A stretch of 64,000 bases of DNA, taken from positions 1-64,000 of the forward strand of contig JAXMBL010000010.1 in the NCBI GenBank assembly GCA_046349915.1, written 5' to 3'. Under the pieces are notes generated by a model. That model ran no database searches. It saw nothing but the letters and a program-made list of their open reading frames with translations, and was not told the origin of the DNA. Shown piece by piece: positions 55,491 through 63,716 of this stretch; position 1 is the first letter of the stretch, and each line of letters begins with the position of its first letter. This stretch comes from CAIXSC01 sp046349915 (lineage in GTDB: Bacteria > Planctomycetota > Planctomycetia > Pirellulales > Pirellulaceae). The position numbers and the translations under genes were made by a program.

Positions 55491-56279
55491 ATGAATACCT
55501 CCGTAACCGCCGGCAAGTCTGGCGGTACTCCGCGCCAAATCTTACTGATCGATCTGGACAATTGCCCGAGTCAGTTGACTACGTTGGTCGAGGATCTCAA
55601 TCAGTACGATCGGATACTGGCGTGTCATGGCCAAGTGGAGCCGCGGATCCCGTTGACCTTGGTGCCCCAGGTTGCTCAGGCTATTGCGTCGGGGCGAGTT
55701 GAGTTTTGGGGGATGTCGCGGGGCGGGAAGAACGCCGCTGACTTCGGCTTGACGTTTATCGCAGGTCGACTATCGGTGGAGGAACCTGCCGACAGCGAAT
55801 ACGTCGTGGTTTCAGCCGACTCGGATCTCGATCATGTCGTCGACCTCTTGCAACGTCTGGGCCGACGAGCGAAGCGAGTGAACAAAAGCAACGACGTTGC
55901 CAAGTCGTCGGGCCCCGCGACGAATCGAACGTCCTCTTCTCTTCCTCCAGCGACGAAAGTGGCAACGACGCTTCCGTCTTCGATGATGATCGACGAGGCG
56001 ATGGAGGATTTTGTCGAAAGTTATTTGCGCTCGCTGAAAGGGCGTCCCCACAGGAAGCAAGGGTTGCGCAACCTCATCAACATGTACTTCGGAAAGAACT
56101 CGGGGATCCCTGGCGAGTCCGTACTCGAGGAGATTTTCGCGCGCGGCTACGTCACGATGAATGAGACCGGCAAGCTGACTTATCGCTTGGACCAGCCGAT
56201 GCCGCCGGCAAACGGAACGGAAATCGCCCACTCGGAACTGATTCACGATGCGTACGAAGACGACGAGATCCCGTTCTAG
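55491..56279 (+). CDS. PIN/NYN-like nuclease-fold protein
   Basis: About 262 residues from ATG 55491. The N-terminal ~125 residues resemble a PIN-like fold, with acidic residues at ILLIDLDNCP, NAADFGLTFIAGRL and VVVSADSDLDHVVDLL. This is the pattern of NYN/PIN domains that cut RNA with a metal. A disordered linker follows (about 135-160), then a winged-helix-like C-terminal part with GLRNLINMYFGKNSGI. Substrate unknown. It overlaps no neighbour and lies 30 bases after the PPC gene. Confidence 0.6.
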   Translation: MNTSVTAGKSGGTPRQILLIDLDNCPSQLTTLVEDLNQYDRILACHGQVEPRIPLTLVPQVAQAIASGRVEFWGMSRGGKNAADFGLTFIAGRLSVEEPADSEYVVVSADSDLDHVVDLLQRLGRRAKRVNKSNDVAKSSGPATNRTSSSLPPATKVATTLPSSMMIDEAMEDFVESYLRSLKGRPHRKQGLRNLINMYFGKNSGIPGESVLEEIFARGYVTMNETGKLTYRLDQPMPPANGTEIAHSELIHDAYEDDEIPF

Positions 56280-56289
56280 TTGAACGGCC

Positions 56290-56739
56290 TTACGGCATGG
56301 GCGCCACGCCCGGCGCCATGGGAGCGCCGGGAACTCCTGCTCCCATCGGGATGCCAGGCGCCATCGGCACGCCTGGAGCCATCGGATTCATGCCTGGAGC
56401 CATCGGGTTCATACCGGGGGCTCCGGGGGCGCCTGGAACTCCAGCACCCATGGGGATGCCAGCCGCGTTCGGATCACCCGGCACTCCTGGCATTCCCGCG
56501 TTGGGATCCATGGGCATACCGGCATTGGGATCAGCCGCGGGCGCTGGCGCCGGCGGTGGGTTACGAGCAGCCGCGGTATTCCACTGCGGGAACTCGCCGT
56601 ATTTTTCCAACTCAACCTTCAGCATCACCCAACTGGCCGTGAGCGCGAAGAACGCCACGAGCAACATCATCGAGTAGATGCTGAAGCGTTGCTTTTGCGG
56701 GGGCATAGGCCCCGCATTAGCCCAGCCTGGTTGTGACAC
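56290..56739 (-). CDS. single-pass membrane protein with Pro/Gly/Met-rich repeat tail
   Basis: A 149-residue protein. One membrane helix (SMMLLVAFFALTASWVMLKV, about 22-41) is followed by a ~90-residue tail of repeats such as GAPGMNPMAPGMNPMAPG and DPNAGMPMDPNAGMPG, which is low complexity and collagen-like in spacing. The N-terminus MSQPGWANAGPMPPQ is on the opposite side. Its start overlaps the end of the coiled-coil gene upstream by 23 bases, so the two are co-translated and probably form one complex. Function unknown; the family seems planctomycete-specific. Confidence 0.65.
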   Translation of the reverse strand: MSQPGWANAGPMPPQKQRFSIYSMMLLVAFFALTASWVMLKVELEKYGEFPQWNTAAARNPPPAPAPAADPNAGMPMDPNAGMPGVPGDPNAAGIPMGAGVPGAPGAPGMNPMAPGMNPMAPGVPMAPGIPMGAGVPGAPMAPGVAPMP

Positions 56740-57607
56740 GGTCGTCCTTCCTGATCGAGCCTTTGCGGAACTCCGGAAGAATCCGGGCCACCGCCTTGTT
56801 CGGTTCCGTCTTCACCACGATCACGCGACCCAGATATTGAGTGCCGCGATAGACTTCCATCTGATGACCTTCCTTGAGGCCTGAATCCGAGCCAAGCGAT
56901 ACTTCCAGCAGATCCTTGCCACCAACCGCGAGCACGATGCCATCCACCTTCGGCGGAATTGCATCCGTATCGACATCGATGGTCAGACCGGCCGAATCCA
57001 TGACGCGTTTCATCTGCGCCACTTGGTCGACTAGCTGTTCACGCTTCTCCTTCAAGGAGCGTTCAATGCCAATCGCGACATTCAATTGGTCGGTCAAATC
57101 GACGACCTTCAAGAATTGCGCGTCACGATCATTCTGAGCGACCCGCACGCTTTCGCGCAACTTGGTCACCTCTTCCAACAAGCGGTTGTTGTTGGTTTCC
57201 AGCGTCTGAAGGGCGGCAGTTTGCTCGGTATGAGCACCTTGCAGACGTTCCAGCTCCCCTTCTCGCTGCTGCAATTGCTGCTCGATCTGCGTCAGCTTCG
57301 TCGACAACGCCGACAGAGCATACGCGCGAGCCGCTTGCTCGGCGGCATACTGATCTTTCAGCCGAGCAATTTGATTGGTGAGGTTTTCCACCTCGAGGGT
57401 CTTCTTCTCCAATTGCTGCACCAACCCCTGGGTTTCGCCCGGAGTCGTGTTGGAGACGACCTTTTTCCAGTTTTTGTGCGTCGCGAACACCATGAGAGAC
57501 AGTGACATGAACACTATGCTCATGATGAAGATCAGCACCGTCAGTATCTTGCCAAGCAGTGTCATAGCACCCCAGCCCTTCGACGAGTTCGCGTCCTGCT
57601 GTTTCAT
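56717..57607 (-). CDS. membrane-anchored coiled-coil protein
   Basis: About 296 residues from ATG 57607. One membrane helix (LLGKILTVLIFIMSIVFMSL, about 17-36) is followed by a long coiled coil (about 60-205, QIEQQLQQREGELERLQGAH). A compact C-terminal domain begins KVDGIVLAVGGKDLLEVSLG and has GTQYLGRVIVVKTEPNKAVA, an OB-like or KOW-like beta domain. Planctomycete conserved protein of unknown role, similar in layout to spatially organising cell-envelope proteins. A GGGTTC-TCGG-GAACCC hairpin ends at the ATG. Confidence 0.65.
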   Translation of the reverse strand: MKQQDANSSKGWGAMTLLGKILTVLIFIMSIVFMSLSLMVFATHKNWKKVVSNTTPGETQGLVQQLEKKTLEVENLTNQIARLKDQYAAEQAARAYALSALSTKLTQIEQQLQQREGELERLQGAHTEQTAALQTLETNNNRLLEEVTKLRESVRVAQNDRDAQFLKVVDLTDQLNVAIGIERSLKEKREQLVDQVAQMKRVMDSAGLTIDVDTDAIPPKVDGIVLAVGGKDLLEVSLGSDSGLKEGHQMEVYRGTQYLGRVIVVKTEPNKAVARILPEFRKGSIRKDDRVTTRLG

Positions 57608-58027
57608 GGGTTCCCGAGAACCCAAGCAAGTATAGTTACGCCAAAATCATAAAGTCAACGAATGAACGTTAATTTCGGGCACCTAGAGAAGATAGGAGGT
57701 GTAGGATGAATCGCCTCTACCGGTCATGCCCGCCTCAAACAAAACGGCTCAAGTCCATTCTTACCACCCCAACGTACTATACACAAAACTTCACAAGAGC
57801 TAAAACCACTGATCGGCGCCCACAATCTCCAGGCCACCTTGGCCTACCGAGTCGGCTCCCAGGTAGCCCCTCCCAGGTCGGCCCCCAAGAACCGAGTCAC
57901 CGAGGGCGAACTGCACAACGGAATCGTGGGCCCTATTTAAGATTTAGGGTCCACCAAGTACTGGGCAAGCCCCCGAGCAGCCGTAAGTCAGGAACTCTGG
58001 ACTATCCTTGCCATTCGGTGTCATTCC
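57608..58027. other. intergenic stretch without a supported gene
   Basis: About 420 bases upstream of the coiled-coil gene, downstream of lnt on the same strand. No convincing coding frame. The promoter of the coiled-coil operon should be here. Confidence 0.4.
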
Positions 58028-58095
58028 GTGGCCAAAACTGACTGCAGTATTGGCACGCGGTGCAGCTGATCATCTCGCGAAGCGAGATGGCTACG
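58028..58095. repeat. 73-bp-spaced direct repeat with hairpin, copy A
   Basis: GTGGCC...GGCTACG, matching copy B at 58101-58168 with several substitutions. It contains the palindrome CATCTCGC-GAA-GCGAGATG at 58071-58089. The last five bases cover the lnt stop. Confidence 0.85.
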
Positions 58096-59839
58096 AATTC
58101 GTGGCCGAAACTGAATGCGGTACTGGTACGCGGCGCGGCTGATCATCTCGCGAAGCGAGATGGCTACGTGTGGCAACCAGAGCAGCGCCAATGACTAACA
58201 GCCAAAGTGGCCAATCCCCCACTTGTTGGTAGAGGCTCCAGCGTCGGTCGCGAGCTAGTTCAGCCACGACCGTGGCGCCCTGCTGTTTCGGAGCTCGACC
58301 ACGCACTCGACCGTCGCCATCCACCCAGGCCGAAATACCGGTATTCGCCGCCACCACGAACGGCCTGCGGAGTTCGACGGCGCGAAACACGCCTGCTTGT
58401 AAGTGCATGTCCAGCAACGATGAGCCCCAGAACCAACCATCGTTGGTCAAGTTCACCTGAACGTCCGCCGGCTCACCCTGTCGCTCGAGTTCCCTGAGTT
58501 TCCCACCCATGTGATGAGGCACCAGGCTTTCAAAGCAGATGCTGGGGGCGAGTCGCCAGTCTTGCACGACGAACGCCCGTTCCTCCTCACCCTCCCGTAA
58601 ATCGCCTGGCATGCCGACGAGTTGATAGATCACGGGAAACCATTTCCCCAGCGGGATGTACTCGCCGAACATCACCAGATGCCGTTTGTAGTAGCGGTCG
58701 GCGACTTGCCCCTCCTGGTCGAATAGCAGGGCTGAATTGTATTCGTGAGTGGAATCGCCTTCAAACTCGACCGTAACCGTACCGGCAATCAGGACGGGGG
58801 GCGGCGAACTGGCGCCGTGGCGACGTTCATGGGCTTCGCGCAGTATGGCGACGGCAAATTGAGCTTTCCGTCGAAACGCGGTTTCGCGAGCCTGTAATTC
58901 TCGAGGAAGCCCTTCACGCTGCTCGAAGAGAAACTCGGGCGAGTTCTCCGTGAACATCGACTCGGGCCAAACGACGGCGGCCAATGGTTCTTCACCGCCA
59001 CACGCTTCGACCGACCGCCTGAGATAGCGTTCAAAGGCGTCGACGTTTCGCTGTGGATTGAACTCGAAGATCGTGTCGACCGATTCCTGAATCAGCGCGA
59101 TCCGCAGGTGAGGCGAGGCATTGTTGGAGGCATTGTTGGAGTCGTTGCTGGGCGATTGTGCCAAGCGCCAAGCGCCGTAACTCAACATCAGCCCCGGGAT
59201 CGCGAGGGTGGCGAGCCCATGGGCGATGGCTCGCCTGCGAGGGTTCGGCGTGAGACTCTCCGCGGTCGTTCGAGACGCTTGAATCGATCGTATCGATTCC
59301 CACGCACAAGCGGCTGTGGCCATGATGAGACCACTCAACAGATACGCGCCGCCCGTATCGACGATCTGAATCATCGTGATGAAGGGCGACTGGGTGTGGG
59401 CGAGCATCCCGCCCGTGAAGCCGCTGAGCAGGCGGCCGCGGATCAATTCTAAAGCGATCCAAACGAGCGGCGCGGCTATGAACAAGGGCCAGCGTAGACG
59501 GTGGACGGCGAATCGAGCGAGCGCAAGGAAAATGGGGAGATAGACCGCCAGATAAAGGGCCAGGGCGATCCAGCCCAAGTAAAGCGCCGGGTGCGCTTTC
59601 CTGACTCCTTGCAAGTAGACCAACCAGAATACGCTCGACGCCAACCAGATGTCGCGATAGCCAAGCCACGAGCCAGGTCGACGGCTGGGTAGCGTGGGAG
59701 AACTGACCAGCGCGAGCCACGGGAGGGGCGCGAGCCAGCCCATCCACCACCAGCCAACGGGTGGCTGAGCGAGCCAGAGCAGGAGCGAACCGGCCAGGGC
59801 GAGCCAGCCGGCGGAACGCTGACGGGGAACGTCGACCAC
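58091..59839 (-). CDS. lnt: apolipoprotein N-acyltransferase
   Basis: A 582-residue inner-membrane enzyme that adds the third acyl chain to lipoproteins. About six N-terminal membrane segments (WLALAGSLLLWLAQPPVGWW onward) precede a nitrilase-like domain with the catalytic triad Glu (VVWPESMF), Lys (RYYKRHLVMFGEYIPLG) and Cys (SICFESL). A last helix (WPLWLLVIGAALVA) follows. The C-terminal ~25 residues (ASRDDQPRRVPVPHS...) are encoded by a dispersed repeat, an odd tail. It starts six bases after the aminotransferase stop. Presence suggests a Gram-negative-type lipoprotein pathway. Confidence 0.9.
   Translation of the reverse strand: MVDVPRQRSAGWLALAGSLLLWLAQPPVGWWWMGWLAPLPWLALVSSPTLPSRRPGSWLGYRDIWLASSVFWLVYLQGVRKAHPALYLGWIALALYLAVYLPIFLALARFAVHRLRWPLFIAAPLVWIALELIRGRLLSGFTGGMLAHTQSPFITMIQIVDTGGAYLLSGLIMATAACAWESIRSIQASRTTAESLTPNPRRRAIAHGLATLAIPGLMLSYGAWRLAQSPSNDSNNASNNASPHLRIALIQESVDTIFEFNPQRNVDAFERYLRRSVEACGGEEPLAAVVWPESMFTENSPEFLFEQREGLPRELQARETAFRRKAQFAVAILREAHERRHGASSPPPVLIAGTVTVEFEGDSTHEYNSALLFDQEGQVADRYYKRHLVMFGEYIPLGKWFPVIYQLVGMPGDLREGEEERAFVVQDWRLAPSICFESLVPHHMGGKLRELERQGEPADVQVNLTNDGWFWGSSLLDMHLQAGVFRAVELRRPFVVAANTGISAWVDGDGRVRGRAPKQQGATVVAELARDRRWSLYQQVGDWPLWLLVIGAALVATRSHLASRDDQPRRVPVPHSVSATNS
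58101..58168. repeat. 73-bp-spaced direct repeat with hairpin, copy B
   Basis: Partner of copy A, with the same CATCTCGC-GAA-GCGAGATG palindrome at 58144-58162. It lies inside the 3' end of the lnt gene. Confidence 0.85.
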
Positions 59840-59845
59840 GATGGT

Positions 59846-61027
59846 TTAACCGCCGCCGTAGATGGCGTTCGCCGCCGCGACGCTCGCCCCCTTCGTGAAC
59901 GAGTAGCCTTGTTCGGCGAGCAATTGTTCGAGTGCGCCGAGGAAGACGAGGACGTTGGAAGCGCGGGAGCCGTATCCCATGAGGCCGATGCGCCACACCT
60001 TACCCTTGAACGCGCCGAGCCCAGCGCCGATCTCGATGCCGAATCGCTGGAGGAGTGCGCTACGAACTTTCGCGTCATCGACTCCCGCGGGGATTTTGAC
60101 GGCGTTGAGCATCGGCAGTTGATGACCTTCGCGTGCGGCGTATTCAATGCCGAGCGCCGCCAGACCCGCCTTCAACGCTCGATGGTTCAGCATGTGTCGA
60201 GCGAAGCAATTGTCGAGTCCTTCCTCGTGGACCAACCGCAGCGCTTCGTAGAGCGCGTAAGTCATGTTGATCGGCGCCGTGTGGTGATAGACTCGCTCCT
60301 GTCCCCAGTAGTTGGCGAGCATGGAGACGTCGAGATACCAACTCTGTACTTTGGTCTTGCGGTTGAGAATGACATCGAGCGCTCGCTGGTTGAACGACAC
60401 GGGAGCGAGCCCCGGCGGGCAGCTCAAGCACTTCTGCGTGCCCGAATAAATCGCGTCGATATTCCATCGATCCACCTCGACGGGTACGCCGCCCAAACCC
60501 GTGACGGCATCGACCAGCAGCAGCGCGCCGGCATCGTGAACCAGCTTGGAAATCTCTTCGATCGGCTGCCAGGCGCCGGTGGACGTTTCGGCGAGCACGA
60601 TGCCGACGACTTTCGGCTTCGCGGTTTCGAGGGCGGCTTGCAGGTCTTCGGTGGTGAAGATATCGCCCCAGGGCTTCTCCAGCTTGGTGACCTTTGCGCC
60701 CGCCCGCGCGGCGACATCGGCCATGCGCCCCCCGAAGACGCCGTTGACGCAGACGATCATCGAGTCGCCGGGTTCGATCAGGTTGACCACGGTCGCTTCC
60801 ATGCCCGCCGAGCCGGTGGCGCTCACCGCGAACGTCATGCGGTTCTCCGTGCGAAACACGCCTCGCAGCATCCGTTGCAATTCATCCATGGTCTGGAGAT
60901 AGAACGGGTCGAGATGTCCTACGGTTCCCTTGGCCAGTGCTTGGAGCACTCGCGGGTGAGTGTCGCTGGGGCCGGGGCCGAGCAGGATGCGGGGAGGTGG
61001 ATTGAGTTCCGGGGCAGGGTGCGTCAC
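59846..61027 (-). CDS. class V aminotransferase (serine-pyruvate/alanine-glyoxylate type)
   Basis: A 393-residue PLP enzyme. The PLP lysine is in the motif YSGTQKCLSCPPGLAPVSF; DAVTGLGGVPVEVD holds the PLP-binding Asp; the start ILLGPGPSDTHPRVLQAL is typical of alanine-glyoxylate aminotransferases. It transfers the amino group from alanine or serine to glyoxylate or pyruvate. The GTG start overlaps the stop of the isochorismatase-like gene by four bases (GTGA). Lnt follows. Confidence 0.85.
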   Translation of the reverse strand: MTHPAPELNPPPRILLGPGPSDTHPRVLQALAKGTVGHLDPFYLQTMDELQRMLRGVFRTENRMTFAVSATGSAGMEATVVNLIEPGDSMIVCVNGVFGGRMADVAARAGAKVTKLEKPWGDIFTTEDLQAALETAKPKVVGIVLAETSTGAWQPIEEISKLVHDAGALLLVDAVTGLGGVPVEVDRWNIDAIYSGTQKCLSCPPGLAPVSFNQRALDVILNRKTKVQSWYLDVSMLANYWGQERVYHHTAPINMTYALYEALRLVHEEGLDNCFARHMLNHRALKAGLAALGIEYAAREGHQLPMLNAVKIPAGVDDAKVRSALLQRFGIEIGAGLGAFKGKVWRIGLMGYGSRASNVLVFLGALEQLLAEQGYSFTKGASVAAANAIYGGG

Positions 61028-61620
61028 GCGAGGTTCTCCATCGAGAAAGTTTGTTTGACGAGTTGGCTGATGAGTTTGAATTCAGGGGCCGCGGCCGTTT
61101 CGCACCACTCGAACATCGCCGACTCGACGGTCGTCGGCGTCACGCCGCTGGCGACCATGCGTTGCAGGGCGATGTCGCGATCGAACGGAGCGCGGGAGGC
61201 GACCGCATCCATGGCGACGAAGACGCGAAAACCGGCGTGCAGCAAGTCGAGCGCGGTCTGCTGGACGCACACATGCGTTTCGATGCCACAGACCAGCAGA
61301 TTCGGCCGCTCGAGCGTCTCGAGTCGTGCGCGGAGAGCGTCGCAACCGACGGCGCTGAAGGCGAGTTTCTCGGGGATGGCCCCTAGTCGCGGGGCTAACG
61401 AAGGGACCGTGTGTCCGAGTCCCTTGGGATACTGTTCGGTCGCTAGCGTCTCGACGCCTAGTGCGGCAGCCGCCTCGACGAGTCGACCAATGTTCCAAAC
61501 GAGTCGCTCGGCGTCCGGAATGGCGCGCAAGAGTTTTTCTTGGACATCGACGATGAGGAGCGCCGTGTCGTGTCGCGACATCAGTTCGGGGCTGCGGTGC
61601 AGGGGGGGTGGCTCGTTCAT
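61024..61620 (-). CDS. isochorismatase-family cysteine hydrolase
   Basis: About 198 residues from ATG 61620 (MNEPPPLHRSPEL). The family triad is visible: Asp in ALLIVDVQEKLL, Lys in FSAVGC region uncertain, and Cys in LLVCGIETHVCVQQTALDLL, where GIETHVCV is the strongest signature. Family members hydrolyse nicotinamide, isochorismate or N-carbamoyl compounds; no assignment is possible. First gene of the operon with the aminotransferase and lnt. Confidence 0.8.
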   Translation of the reverse strand: MNEPPPLHRSPELMSRHDTALLIVDVQEKLLRAIPDAERLVWNIGRLVEAAAALGVETLATEQYPKGLGHTVPSLAPRLGAIPEKLAFSAVGCDALRARLETLERPNLLVCGIETHVCVQQTALDLLHAGFRVFVAMDAVASRAPFDRDIALQRMVASGVTPTTVESAMFEWCETAAAPEFKLISQLVKQTFSMENLA

Positions 61621-61756
61621 AGGCAAAGCATAACGTCCCTGCCGAGCCATCGTCAGCCCATGGGAGGCTGAGTTCCAGGGGAAGTCGTGCTAGCTGCGCC
61701 TAACCGCGCTGGTCGCCTCTTCCCCTCCCAGCCGAGTGGCGTCACAATGGGGACTT

Positions 61757-62305
61757 ATGCGCGAACTTATTCGAGCGACGACGATTTTAACGGTTCGACG
61801 TGACGGCATTGTCGCGATGGGCGGCGATGGTCAAGTGACGATGGGCGTGGCGGTGGTCAAGTCCGACGCCCACAAGATCCGTCGGCTGTTGGATGGGCAG
61901 GTGCTGTGCGGGTTTGCGGGGAGCGCCGCGGACGCCTTTGCACTGCTGGAGCGTTTTGAGTCCAAGCTGCGAGACTATCCACGCAACATCCCTCGAGCCG
62001 CCACGGAACTTGCCAAGGAATGGCGCACCGACCGCGCTTTGCGGCGCCTCGAAGCGCTCTTAGCGGTGGCCGACGAACGTCATACGTTGTTGGTCAGTGG
62101 CACGGGCGATGTAATTCAACCAAACGACGGCATCCTGGGAATTGGGTCGGGCGGCCACTACGCGGTGGCGTCGGCCCGAGCACTCGCTCGACATTCTCAG
62201 CTTAGCGCCGGCGAAATCGTGCGGGCATCGTTGACGATTGCCGGCGAGCTGTGCATTTATACGAACACGCAGATCGTGGTGGAGGAATTGGCGTGTCGGA
62301 CTTGA
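61757..62305 (+). CDS. hslV: HslV, ATP-dependent protease peptidase subunit
   Basis: A 182-residue threonine protease. The catalytic N-terminal Thr is expected at TTILTVRRDG, leaving a short propeptide MRELIRA that must be removed; E. coli HslV has only Met before Thr. Further motifs are MGGDGQVTMG, KIRRLLDGQVLCGFAGSAAD and LGIGSGGHYAVASARAL. It forms a two-ring dodecamer with HslU. The stop lies 11 bases inside the hslU frame, so translation is coupled. Confidence 0.92.
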   Translation: MRELIRATTILTVRRDGIVAMGGDGQVTMGVAVVKSDAHKIRRLLDGQVLCGFAGSAADAFALLERFESKLRDYPRNIPRAATELAKEWRTDRALRRLEALLAVADERHTLLVSGTGDVIQPNDGILGIGSGGHYAVASARALARHSQLSAGEIVRASLTIAGELCIYTNTQIVVEELACRT

Positions 62306-63702
62306 CTTCGTTGCCGCTCGACCTGGGAGCCAAGGCGGCGCCCGACGAATCGCGCCAAGCCTCCCCCGGTTCCACTCGCCAATTGACTCCGCGCGAAATC
62401 GTCGTCGAACTCGACCGATACATCGTTGGTCAGCACGGTGCGAAGCGAGCGGTGGCGATCGCGGTGCGGAATCGCTGGCGCCGGCAGCAACTGAAGGACG
62501 AAATGCGCCAAGAGGTTGCGCCCAAGAATATCCTCATGATCGGTCCGACGGGCGTCGGCAAGACCGAAATCGCCCGGCGACTCGCCAAACTGACCGGCGC
62601 TCCCTTCATCAAGGTTGAAGCGACGAAGTACACCGAGGTCGGATACTACGGTCGCGACGTCGAGAGCATGGTGCGGGAACTGGTCGAGAACGCAATTGGA
62701 CTGGTGAGACAGTCCGAGCGGTTAAAGGTGGAAGAAGCGGCGAAGGAGCGGGTGGAAGAGCGGTTGCTGGATCTACTCAGTTCCGACGCAACGAATGACT
62801 CGGAGGATGCCGCGGAATTTCGTGAGCGGCGGCATCAAGTTCGCGAGCGTTCTCGCGAGATGTTGAACGCCGGCAAACTCGAGGAAGAGCGAGTCGAACT
62901 GCGGGTGGAGTCGAAGGCGACGCCGGTGTTGGTCGGCGGCATGGGACTCGACCATATGGAAGTCGACATTCAAGGGATGTTCGAAAAGATCTTGCCGAAG
63001 AATTCACTGCGACGCTCGGTGACGGTCGCGCAGGCTCGCGAAATCCTGTTTGAACAGGAATGCGACGCGCTGCTGGACCCCGAGAAGATCAATGCATCCG
63101 CCATCGATCTCGCCGAGAACTTAGGCATTATCTTTGTCGACGAGATCGACAAGGTGGTGGCGAGCGAGGGGAAAGGGGCGGACGTGTCGAGGCAAGGGGT
63201 GCAGCGCGACCTGTTGCCCATTGTCGAAGGAACCGCCGTGCAGACTCGCTATGGTTATGTCCGCACCGATCACGTGCTCTTCGTCGCCGCGGGCGCCTTT
63301 CATAAGAACAAACCCAGCGACCTGATGCCCGAGTTGCAGGGACGGTTCCCGATTCGTGTTGAATTACAGGATCTGACGAAAGAGGATTTCATTCGCATCC
63401 TGGCCGAACCAAGAAACGCACTCACTCGTCAATACGCCGCCTTGCTGGCGACCGAGGGAATCCAGCTCGAGTTCACCGCCGACGCCATCGAGGCGCTCGC
63501 GTCGTATGCGTTTCAAGTCAATCGCTCCACGCAAAACATCGGCGCTCGCCGCTTGTACACGATCATGGAGCGTTTGCTGGAAGACTTGAGTTTCACGGCG
63601 CCCGAGCAGGCGGGGGCGAGTCTGCGGATTGACGCTGCCTACGTGCAACAACGACTCGCGGGCGTGGCGGACGATGAGGATCTCAGCAAGTTCATCCTTT
63701 GA
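62293..63702 (+). CDS. hslU: HslU, ATPase subunit of HslUV protease
   Basis: About 469 residues from GTG 62293, with AGGA upstream inside hslV; an in-frame ATG at 62251 would overlap hslV further. LTPREIVVELDRYIVGQ begins the conserved part, Walker A is GPTGVGKTEIARRL, Walker B and sensor FVDEIDKV, and GRFPIRVELQDLT precedes the C-terminal domain. The central I domain (about 160-250) is acidic. Unfolds substrates for HslV. The bpt gene follows after 14 bases. Confidence 0.93.
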   Translation: MSDLTSLPLDLGAKAAPDESRQASPGSTRQLTPREIVVELDRYIVGQHGAKRAVAIAVRNRWRRQQLKDEMRQEVAPKNILMIGPTGVGKTEIARRLAKLTGAPFIKVEATKYTEVGYYGRDVESMVRELVENAIGLVRQSERLKVEEAAKERVEERLLDLLSSDATNDSEDAAEFRERRHQVRERSREMLNAGKLEEERVELRVESKATPVLVGGMGLDHMEVDIQGMFEKILPKNSLRRSVTVAQAREILFEQECDALLDPEKINASAIDLAENLGIIFVDEIDKVVASEGKGADVSRQGVQRDLLPIVEGTAVQTRYGYVRTDHVLFVAAGAFHKNKPSDLMPELQGRFPIRVELQDLTKEDFIRILAEPRNALTRQYAALLATEGIQLEFTADAIEALASYAFQVNRSTQNIGARRLYTIMERLLEDLSFTAPEQAGASLRIDAAYVQQRLAGVADDEDLSKFIL

Positions 63703-63716
63703 CGGCGTCGGCCTCG

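Noticed and set aside
57706..58041. Small frame upstream of the coiled-coil gene
   Set aside because: No ribosome site or recognisable domain, and it runs into the dispersed repeat.
59909..61633. 574-residue frame opposite the aminotransferase and hydrolase
   Set aside because: It is antisense to two clear enzyme genes with motifs, a common high-GC shadow.
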